NCBI GenBank assembly: GCA_903923345.1
Contig: CAIXXI010000055.1
Span: 1 to 5,066 of the forward strand
Length of the DNA stretch: 5,066 bases
Source: an uncultured Burkholderiales bacterium
GTDB taxonomy: Bacteria; Pseudomonadota; Gammaproteobacteria; Burkholderiales; Burkholderiaceae_E
Direction: 5' to 3'
Below the pieces are notes generated by a model. That model did no database searches. It was not told where the DNA came from and saw nothing but the letters and a program-made list of their open reading frames with translations. Below are positions 1-4,528 of this stretch, piece by piece (position 1 is the stretch's first letter; each line of letters begins with the position of its first letter). The position numbers were made by a program, and so were the translations under genes.

Positions 1-185
1 GCTGGGCCGCGCTCGGGACGGGCTTCACACAGCAGCAGCGCGGCAAAGGCCAGGGCGAAGTGCGATTTACCGATACCGGGTGCGCCTTGAATCAGCGCGG
101 CGTGCGGCAGTCGAGCGATCGATGCGCTCTGCTCGATGAATGTGTTCAGGTGCCATGGATAGGGATTAAAGACGTTTATATTCAT
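1..185 (-). CDS. holB: DNA polymerase III delta prime subunit, N-terminal part (runs off window)
   Basis: Delta prime is a AAA+ clamp-loader subunit that helps load the beta sliding clamp onto primed DNA in the replisome. Only the first 61 codons are present; the rest lies beyond position 1. The fragment has the YPWH motif at residues 9-12, LPHAALIQ at 26-33, an intact Walker A GAPGIGKS at 34-41 and the LLLCEA segment (50-55) that in this family precedes the zinc module. The ATG at 185-183 shares the sequence ATGA with the tmk stop codon, so translation is probably coupled to tmk. An AGG four to six bases before the ATG is the only Shine-Dalgarno-like sequence. The gene order mltG-tmk-holB is conserved in many proteobacteria, which supports the call. 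The alternative, another AAA+ subunit such as DnaX, is unlikely given this context and the N-terminal YPWH. Confidence 0.9.
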   Translation of the reverse strand, partial: MNINVFNPYPWHLNTFIEQSASIARLPHAALIQGAPGIGKSHFALAFAALLLCEARPERGP

Positions 186-202
186 AGACCTGAAACGTCT
201 TT
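168..202. repeat. Perfect 10-bp inverted repeat around the tmk stop/holB start
   Basis: AAAGACGTTT at 168-177 is the exact reverse complement of AAACGTCTTT at 193-202, separated by 15 bases (178-192). The spacer contains the ATGA overlap (182-185) and the weak AGG of holB. In the minus-strand mRNA this would be a 10-bp stem with the holB start codon in its loop. The arms are AT-richer than the surroundings (3 G-C pairs of 10). The repeat is directly visible; a role in holB translation or protein binding is inference. Confidence 0.5.
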
Positions 203-796
203 CTCAAGTTCTTTCTGAATCAGCTCAGGGCCTTGTTCGGCATCGATGAGCTTGAACCGGCTGGGGTCTCGTGCGACCCGTTCCAGATAGGCCTGCCTGA
301 CTTTCGAAAAGAAGGCCTCGTCTTCTGCTTCGAAGCGGTCTGCTGCTCGAGCAGCCGCTCGGCGCCTGGCCGCGATGTCCGGCGCAAGGTCGAACAAATA
401 GGTGCGGTCGGGCTGAAGATCGGGATGAACCCAGTGCTCCAGCAACTCGATGTCGGCCGAGGGCATACCCCGCCCGCCGCCCTGATAGGCGATCGTCGAG
501 TCTGTGAAGCGGTCGCAGATGACCCAGGTCCCGCTGTTCAGGGCGGGTCGGATCACCTGGTCCAGATGGTCCTGGCGAGCAGCAAAGACCAGCAAGGCCT
601 CGACCCGCATCGACATGGGCTGCTGCAGAACCCAGCTCCGGATCGACTCGGCCAGGGGCGTGCCGCCGGGTTCACGGGTGACGATCACCCGATGCCCTCG
701 CTCGCGCAGGTGCTGGGCCATCCATTCGATCTGGCTGCTTTTGCCTGCGCCGTCGATGCCCTCGAAGGTGATGAACCGCGCTGCGCCGTGTGTCAT
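182..796 (-). CDS. tmk: Thymidylate (dTMP) kinase
   Basis: Phosphorylates dTMP to dTDP with ATP in the cytosol, an essential step of dTTP supply. The 204-residue product is the normal length for bacterial Tmk. Motifs in order: P-loop GIDGAGKS at residues 13-20 within FITFEG, TREPGGTP at 40-47 (dTMP site), the DRFTDSTIAYQGGGRG segment at 95-110 (DR and the S/T-AYQ nucleoside contact), and an arginine-rich LID at about 142-156 (AARRRAAARAADRFE). Arginines in the LID with none in the P-loop place it with the E. coli-like type II enzymes. The ATG at 796-794 overlaps the mltG stop as ATGA, and the stop overlaps the holB start the same way, so the middle gene is coupled on both sides. Only a weak purine stretch (AGAAGAAAG) precedes the start. 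Confidence 0.96.
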   Translation of the reverse strand: MTHGAARFITFEGIDGAGKSSQIEWMAQHLRERGHRVIVTREPGGTPLAESIRSWVLQQPMSMRVEALLVFAARQDHLDQVIRPALNSGTWVICDRFTDSTIAYQGGGRGMPSADIELLEHWVHPDLQPDRTYLFDLAPDIAARRRAAARAADRFEAEDEAFFSKVRQAYLERVARDPSRFKLIDAEQGPELIQKELEKDVSGL

Positions 797-1800
797 GGGG
801 CTTTCTTCTGGAAACGGTTCACCGCCCGCTGGTGGGCTGCCAGGTCATTGGAGAATTCGCTGCTGCCGTCGCCACGGGCAACAAAATACAGTGCTGGCGA
901 GGCCGCAGGATTGAGGGCAGCCGCCAGTGAGGCGCGCCCGGGCATGGCGATCGGACTCGGTGGCAAACCCATTCGGGTGTAGGTGTTGTAGGGGGTATCG
1001 GCTCGAAGGTCGCGTCGTCGCAGATTGCCATCGAACTGCGAACCCATCCCATAGATGGTGGTGGGATCGCTTTGCAGCATCATGCCGCGGTTCAACCGAT
1101 TGGCGAATACCGCAGCCACCTGAGGGCGATCGGCCTCCCGTCCGGTCTCCTTCTCGATGATCGAGGCGAGGATCAGGGCCTCATAGGCGGACTTGAGCGG
1201 TGGGGCGCCAGGCTTGTTCGGGCGGGCAGCCCATGCTGATTCCAGTCGCTGCGTCTGCAGTCGATAGGCGCGCCGCAGGATCTCCAGGTCGCTGCTGCCG
1301 CGCACGAATGCGTAGGTATCCGGCGCGAACAATCCCTCCGGATGGGATTCGACCGCGCCCAGCGCCTTGAGCAAGGCCTGATCGTCGAGTTGCCTGGAGT
1401 CGGGTTTCAGGTCGCTCTGGCGGGCCAGCGCGTCACGCACCTGGCGGATCGTCCAGCCTTCGACCAGCACGATTTCGCGCAGGCTGACGTCGCCGCGGGT
1501 GAGTCGATCCAGCAGCGCCTTGAGCGTCATCGGCGCATTGAGTTCGAAATTGCCAGCCCGAATACGCTGCGCATCTCCGCGCAATCGCAGTGCCAGCGCC
1601 ATCTGCCAGGACGGCACACTGATCCCCTGGCGGTTCAGTGAAGCCGCAACCGACTGTCCGGCAGCACCGCGCTCGATCTCGACGTCGAGCGTCTGGCGGC
1701 TCATCGAGAGCGGCGATTGGGTGTACTGCCACCAGCCCAGCGCAATGAGTGCGCCGGTCAGGACGAGCAGTACCAGGGCGATCAGGAGCGGACGCTTCAT
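793..1800 (-). CDS. mltG: Endolytic peptidoglycan transglycosylase MltG (YceG family)
   Basis: Inner-membrane lytic transglycosylase that cleaves nascent glycan strands inside the chain and is thought to end peptidoglycan elongation. The 335-residue product is close to E. coli MltG (about 340). It begins with KR, a single membrane helix (about residues 5-23) and a periplasmic region. A LysM-like part (about 38-105) is followed by VEGWTIRQ (113-120), FAPDTYAF (158-165) and the catalytic signature ASIIEKETG (212-220), where E216 aligns with the catalytic Glu of E. coli. QSDPTTIYGMG (243-253), YNTYTRMGLPPSPIAMPG (271-288) and YFVARGDG (305-312) complete the domain. I chose the ATG at 1800 over an in-frame ATG at 1848. 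The longer form adds 16 non-family residues before the KR-membrane segment and would run into ygfZ. No good Shine-Dalgarno precedes 1800. It is the first gene of the mltG-tmk-holB unit. Confidence 0.93.
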   Translation of the reverse strand: MKRPLLIALVLLVLTGALIALGWWQYTQSPLSMSRQTLDVEIERGAAGQSVAASLNRQGISVPSWQMALALRLRGDAQRIRAGNFELNAPMTLKALLDRLTRGDVSLREIVLVEGWTIRQVRDALARQSDLKPDSRQLDDQALLKALGAVESHPEGLFAPDTYAFVRGSSDLEILRRAYRLQTQRLESAWAARPNKPGAPPLKSAYEALILASIIEKETGREADRPQVAAVFANRLNRGMMLQSDPTTIYGMGSQFDGNLRRRDLRADTPYNTYTRMGLPPSPIAMPGRASLAAALNPAASPALYFVARGDGSSEFSNDLAAHQRAVNRFQKKAP

Positions 1801-1838
1801 GAGAGAGGTCGCAGAGCGGGTCTCTATAATAAGGCCGC
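1801..1838. promoter_or_regulatory. Divergent mltG/ygfZ control region
   Basis: Only 38 bp separate the mltG and ygfZ start codons, so both promoters must lie here or inside the neighbouring coding ends. The AT-rich core TATAATAA (1825-1832) stands out against GC-rich flanks. It gives a perfect TATAAT on the plus strand (1825-1830) and a 5-of-6 match, TATTAT, on the minus strand (1831-1826). Neither has a recognisable -35 hexamer at 15-19 bp spacing, nor an extended -10 TGn. The two -10 candidates overlap, so RNA polymerase could not occupy both at once. The assignment is inference from position and sequence. Confidence 0.45.
1825..1830 (+). promoter_or_regulatory. Candidate -10 box of ygfZ
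   Basis: A perfect TATAAT ends eight bases before the ygfZ ATG (1839). Usual spacing from the -10 box would start the transcript at about 1836-1839, leaving a leader of 0-3 bases. An AAGG at 1831-1834 that could look like a ribosome binding site would then lie upstream of the transcript. No -35 element is visible, which lowers confidence. Confidence 0.4.
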
Positions 1839-2957
1839 ATGAACACACACCCTCCCGAAGCGGCGTCCGCGCCCGTCTCCAGCCCCTCGCCCGTCACCTG
1901 GAACACGGAGGCGGTTCAGCGATTCGCCACCGCAGTCGGTGGCGATGTGTCCACGGATGACTACGGTCCCGAGATCGGGTTTGCAGCCCTCACCTCAGGC
2001 GTTCTGCCGCAGGCGGGCTTTATTGCGCCGCTTGCGGATTTCGGACGGATCGAGGTCAGTGGCGCAGAGGGTACGAAGTTCCTGCACGGGCAATTGACCC
2101 AGGACATCGAGCACCTCGCCCCCGGCGCCGCGCGCTGGGCGGGATATTGCTCGGCCAAGGGGCGGCTGCTCGCCACCCTGCGATGCTGGCGTGACGATGA
2201 TGCCGTGCAACTCCTCGTCTCCAGACCGATTGCCCAGGCGCTGGCCAAGCGCCTGTCGATGTTCGTGCTGCGCGCCAAGGCCCGGGTCCAGGACCGAAGC
2301 GATGATTCGGTCGTGTTCGGACTGTGTGGCGATCGCGCAGGGCAGGCGGTCGCGCAGGCTTTTAGCCTGACCGCACCCTCCGCGCAGGCGGCACACTCGC
2401 TGCAGGGCCGCCACCTGGTGGGCCTTCCTGAGCTTTCGATCGGCGATGGCCCTGCCCTGCCTCGCTGGCTGCTCGTGGTTTCTCAAGACGAGGCGCAAGC
2501 CACCTGGTCAATGCTGGCCGACACCCTGACGGCAGTCGATTCCGCGACCTGGCGGCGCACCGAGGTGCTGTGCGGCATCCCCAGAATCGTTTCGGGCACC
2601 TCCGAGCGCTTCGTGCCTCAGATGATCAATTACGAATCGGTGGACGGGGTGAACTTCACCAAAGGCTGCTACCCCGGGCAGGAGGTGGTCGCCCGAAGCC
2701 AGTATCTGGGCAAACTCAAGCGGCGCATGTACCGGGGACACCTCATCGGTGATGAGCCGCAGCCAGGCTCGGATGTGCTGTCTGGGGCTGACGGACAGGC
2801 GTGCGGTCAGATCGTGCTGGCTGCGCCCGACGGCATCGGTGGCGTTGATCTGCTCTTTGAATCCCAGACGGATGCGGTTCTGGCCGGTGGCCTGCGCACA
2901 CACTCCGCCGAAATCAGCCTGCGCGAATTGCCCTACCTGCTCAAATCGATCGATTGA
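1839..2957 (+). CDS. ygfZ: Folate-binding YgfZ family protein (Fe-S cluster maintenance)
   Basis: YgfZ is a GcvT-like, tetrahydrofolate-dependent protein needed for the assembly or repair of some iron-sulfur enzymes in the cytosol. The hallmark motif KGCYPGQE is at residues 275-282 and includes the conserved Cys277. It is followed by the ARSQYLGKLKRRMYRG segment (285-300), typical of the family. Earlier landmarks are FLHGQLTQDI (81-90), SAKGRLLATL (105-114) and CGIPRI (245-250). At 372 residues it is longer than E. coli YgfZ (326). About 20 N-terminal residues are a Pro/Ala/Ser-rich lead, and the domain begins around residue 60. The ATG at 1839 is the only ATG in frame for 140 codons. It has at most a weak AAGG four bases upstream and a -10 box very close, so initiation may be leaderless. 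The stop overlaps a possible TTG start of the next gene. Confidence 0.93.
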   Translation: MNTHPPEAASAPVSSPSPVTWNTEAVQRFATAVGGDVSTDDYGPEIGFAALTSGVLPQAGFIAPLADFGRIEVSGAEGTKFLHGQLTQDIEHLAPGAARWAGYCSAKGRLLATLRCWRDDDAVQLLVSRPIAQALAKRLSMFVLRAKARVQDRSDDSVVFGLCGDRAGQAVAQAFSLTAPSAQAAHSLQGRHLVGLPELSIGDGPALPRWLLVVSQDEAQATWSMLADTLTAVDSATWRRTEVLCGIPRIVSGTSERFVPQMINYESVDGVNFTKGCYPGQEVVARSQYLGKLKRRMYRGHLIGDEPQPGSDVLSGADGQACGQIVLAAPDGIGGVDLLFESQTDAVLAGGLRTHSAEISLRELPYLLKSID

Positions 2958-2970
2958 GCTCTCAAGTTGA
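2941..2970. repeat. Cluster of short palindromes at the ygfZ/DUF4936 junction
   Basis: AATCGATCGATT at 2944-2955 is a perfect 12-bp palindrome. GAGCTC at 2956-2961 is a 6-bp palindrome abutting it, and TCAAGTTGA (2962-2970) has 4-bp inverted arms. The units TCAA and TTGA alternate at 2941, 2954, 2962 and 2967. The cluster covers the ygfZ stop and the start region of the next gene. No function is shown by sequence alone. Confidence 0.35.
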
Positions 2971-2974
2971 ACCC

Positions 2975-3301
2975 ATGAAAAGCGAGGCCTGCATCTGGTA
3001 CGAGGTGGATGCGGCGCTCGATGAAGCGGTACGCAGCGCTTTTGCCGAGTTGGTCCAGGCGATGCAAGCCTCCATGGATGAGGCGCCTCGCCTGTTGCGC
3101 CGTGCGGACTTGAAGCATCGGGACCATGGGCTGTCGGCCACCTGGATGGAGGTCTGGCCGCTGCCCGATTCAGAGCGGGCGACCCCCTTCATGGAAGCCA
3201 TCGAGCGCCACGCGGGCGAGGTGGGCCTGTCAGCGCTGGCGGTCGGTGGACGGCATGTCGAGCACTTTGTGAGTCAGCCAAGCCTCAAGCGCATCATCTG
3301 A
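2975..3301 (+). CDS. DUF4936 family protein, function unknown
   Basis: Small soluble protein of 108 residues with no signal peptide or membrane helix. I recognise the DUF4936 pattern: an aromatic strand CIWYEV near the N terminus (6-11), PRLLRR (38-43), ATWMEVWP (55-62) and the C-terminal GGRHVEHFV (91-99). These fit a compact alpha/beta fold; no catalytic motif is evident. Genes of this family often follow ygfZ in betaproteobacteria, so a link to YgfZ is possible but untested. Two starts are possible. I chose the ATG at 2975 (17 bases after the ygfZ stop) because it directly precedes the conserved strand. A TTG at 2954 would add seven residues and overlap the ygfZ stop as TTGA. Neither has a clear Shine-Dalgarno, so coupling to ygfZ is likely. 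The 3' end overlaps the convergent GNAT gene by 28 bp. Confidence 0.8.
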   Translation: MKSEACIWYEVDAALDEAVRSAFAELVQAMQASMDEAPRLLRRADLKHRDHGLSATWMEVWPLPDSERATPFMEAIERHAGEVGLSALAVGGRHVEHFVSQPSLKRII

Positions 3302-3693
3302 TGCTCGATGCCCGCATCATCAAAGAGCGGGCCATAGGCTTCAAACCCATGGCCGGCATAAAAATCCCGGACATAGGTCTGGGCCGATAAGGCCACGATC
3401 GATTCGCCCCGCTCCCGCGCGGCGTTCACCAGGGCGATCAGGAGTGCCGAGCCGAGCCGATGCCGCCTGAATGCAGGCAGCACCGCCATTCGACCGATCT
3501 GCGCATCCGGCAACAGCCGGGCCGTCCCGACGGCCTGTCCATCGATCCGGGCCAGCGCGTGCAGGCAGGTTTGGTCAGTCGCTTCGTCCCATTCCAGCTC
3601 CGGCGGCACGCCCTGCTCTTCGATGAACACCGTGCGGCGAATGGCGCTGGCTTCAGGGCCGAGTCGCATCCAATCGCCGAGTTCGATGTTCAT
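3274..3693 (-). CDS. GNAT family N-acetyltransferase (ElaA/YjcF-like)
   Basis: Predicted cytosolic acetyl-CoA-dependent acyltransferase of 139 residues; the substrate is unknown. The family pattern runs IRRTVFIEEQGVP (18-30), HALARIDGQAVGTARLLP (45-62), IGRMAVLPAFRRHRLGSALL (66-85; acetyl-CoA loop) and FYAGHGFEAYGPLFDDAGIEH (111-131). The IEEQGVP start and the DDAGIEH end are typical of the ElaA/YjcF-like branch. In the loop Q/R-x-x-G-x-G/A the first Gly is Arg79, while Gly81 is kept. I chose the ATG at 3693 because the homology begins there. The reading frame extends to 3801, but the extra 36 residues lie inside the upstream aldolase-like gene and look unrelated. It starts 10 bases after that gene's stop, so the two are probably co-transcribed. 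The stop lies inside the convergent DUF4936 gene. Confidence 0.87.
   Translation of the reverse strand: MNIELGDWMRLGPEASAIRRTVFIEEQGVPPELEWDEATDQTCLHALARIDGQAVGTARLLPDAQIGRMAVLPAFRRHRLGSALLIALVNAARERGESIVALSAQTYVRDFYAGHGFEAYGPLFDDAGIEHQMMRLRLG
3291..3332. repeat. Clustered inverted repeats at the convergent gene ends
   Basis: GCATCATC occurs at 3291-3298 and again at 3314-3321. GATGC occurs between them at 3300-3304 and 3307-3311, so two alternative 5-bp hairpins are possible (loop ATCT or CC). GCCCGC (3310-3315) also pairs with GCGGGC (3327-3332) across an 11-base loop. The cluster starts at the DUF4936 stop and lies within the 3' coding part of the GNAT gene. No T tract follows on either strand, so it is not a standard intrinsic terminator. 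A role in ending or stabilising the convergent transcripts is inference. Confidence 0.3.
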
Positions 3694-3703
3694 CGCCTGG
3701 CGA

Positions 3704-4468
3704 TTACTGTTCGTAGCCGGGGTTGCGCCGATCGAGCTTGCGCTTAAGGGTTGCAAAGATTTCATCGGTGCTGAGCACCGAACGCTGCACCGAGACGGCA
3801 TGGGCGACGGTGTCGAGCACGTCTTTGCCGACCAGGATCACCTCGGCGCCACCCGACAGTGCGGCCACCTGAGCCTGGCAGGCCGTCTCGAGGGTGTACA
3901 TCGCCTGGAAGGCATCAGCCATGGTCTTGCCGACAGTCAGCAGCCCGTGGTTTCGCAGAATCATGAACCTCGCACCGCCCAGATCGGCTTGCAGGCGCGC
4001 GCGCTCATCATCACGAACCGCAATGCCTTCATAGTCGTGATACGCCAGCGAGCTCAGGATGATGCTCGATTGCTGCGAGATCGGCAGCAGGCCGTGCTTC
4101 TGGGCCGAAACGCCAACTCCGGCGCGGGTGTGGGTGTGCAGCACGCAGCCGGCATCTTCCCGGGCCTCGTGCACCGCGCTGTGAATCACGAAGCCCGCCG
4201 GGTTGACCTTGTAGGGGGTCGGCAGCACCGGCTTGCAGTCCATGTCGATCTTGACCAGCGACGATGCGGTGATCTCTTCGAACATCAGGCCGTAGGGATT
4301 GATCAGGAAATGATGCTCCGGCCCTGGAATGCGGGCAGAGACATGGGTGAAGACCAGGTCGTCCCAACCGTACATTGCAATCAGGCGATAGACCGCAGCG
4401 AGGTCAACGCGCAGCTGCCATTCCTGCTCGCTGACCTGCGAGCGGATGGATGTCTGGGGTGCATTCAT
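3704..4468 (-). CDS. Class II aldolase/adducin-fold protein, reaction unknown
   Basis: A 254-residue cytosolic protein spanning the whole aldolase II/adducin domain. Visible landmarks are LAAVYRLIAMYGWDDLVFTHVSARI (24-47, aldolase N-terminal pattern), FLINPYGLMFEEITASSLVKID (55-75), the zinc pair H111 and H113 in LHTHT, the QKHGLLPISQ segment (123-132), and the third zinc ligand H174 in LRNHGLLTVG (171-180). Aligned on the HxH pair, the position of the catalytic Glu73 of fuculose-1-phosphate aldolase is Gly92 (AGFVIH), so classic aldol cleavage is doubtful. The same AGFVIHSAVH form appears to be normal in this adducin-like branch. I chose the ATG at 4468, which has AAGGAG six bases upstream. 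An in-frame ATG at 4516 lies inside a hairpin and adds only 16 unconserved residues. The gene sits between an NADPH oxidoreductase and a GNAT gene on the same strand. Confidence 0.9.
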   Translation of the reverse strand: MNAPQTSIRSQVSEQEWQLRVDLAAVYRLIAMYGWDDLVFTHVSARIPGPEHHFLINPYGLMFEEITASSLVKIDMDCKPVLPTPYKVNPAGFVIHSAVHEAREDAGCVLHTHTRAGVGVSAQKHGLLPISQQSSIILSSLAYHDYEGIAVRDDERARLQADLGGARFMILRNHGLLTVGKTMADAFQAMYTLETACQAQVAALSGGAEVILVGKDVLDTVAHAVSVQRSVLSTDEIFATLKRKLDRRNPGYEQ

Positions 4469-4474
4469 GAACGT

Positions 4475-4480
4475 CTCCTT
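4475..4480 (-). promoter_or_regulatory. Shine-Dalgarno site of the aldolase-like gene
   Basis: AAGGAG on the minus strand, six bases before the ATG at 4468. It is the only strong ribosome binding site in the window and decides the start in favour of 4468 over the in-frame ATG at 4516. Confidence 0.8.
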
Positions 4481-4485
4481 GTGAG

Positions 4486-4516
4486 ATGGGGGCGGCAACC
4501 CGTGCCGATCCCCCAT
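4486..4516. repeat. Strong GC-rich hairpin between the oxidoreductase and aldolase-like genes
   Basis: On the plus strand ATGGGGG (4486-4492) pairs with CCCCCAT (4510-4516), and inside it CGGCA (4493-4497) pairs with TGCCG (4503-4507). The loop is five bases (ACCCG), with a two-base AT bulge at 4508-4509. That makes a 12-bp stem in the 60-bp gap between the two genes. On the minus strand it is followed by CTCACAAGGAG, the ribosome binding region, with no U run. An ordinary intrinsic terminator is therefore not supported. An mRNA-processing or stability element, or an attenuating structure, is possible. Confidence 0.55.
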
Positions 4517-4528
4517 TGTCGCCTTGAC

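Noticed and set aside
113..129. GAGCG...CGCTC inverted repeat inside holB
   Set aside because: Five-base arms within coding sequence are expected by chance at this GC content, and nothing else marks the site.
233..982. 249-residue plus-strand open frame opposite tmk and the end of mltG
   Set aside because: It is antisense to two well-supported genes, has a composition typical of a shadow frame and shows no motif.
1772..1788. 17-base exact repeat shared with 3428-3444 (ACCAGGGCGATCAGGAG)
   Set aside because: Both copies encode the peptide LLIALV on the minus strand in unrelated proteins (MltG membrane helix and GNAT helix), so shared codon use explains the match.
1801..1848. mltG starting at the upstream ATG at 1848 (351 residues)
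   Set aside because: The 16 extra residues precede the KR-plus-membrane-helix start typical of MltG, overlap the ygfZ start and have no family support.
3310..3332. GCCCGC/GCGGGC hairpin as an intrinsic terminator for DUF4936
   Set aside because: Only a 6-bp stem with an 11-base loop and no T tract downstream; kept only as part of the inverted-repeat cluster.
3694..3801. GNAT gene starting at 3801 (175 residues)
   Set aside because: The added 36 residues lie inside the 3' end of the aldolase-like gene and do not resemble the family; the conserved domain begins at the ATG at 3693.
4486..4516. The hairpin before the aldolase-like gene as a Rho-independent terminator
   Set aside because: No U run follows on either strand, and the aldolase-like ribosome binding site begins almost immediately after it.
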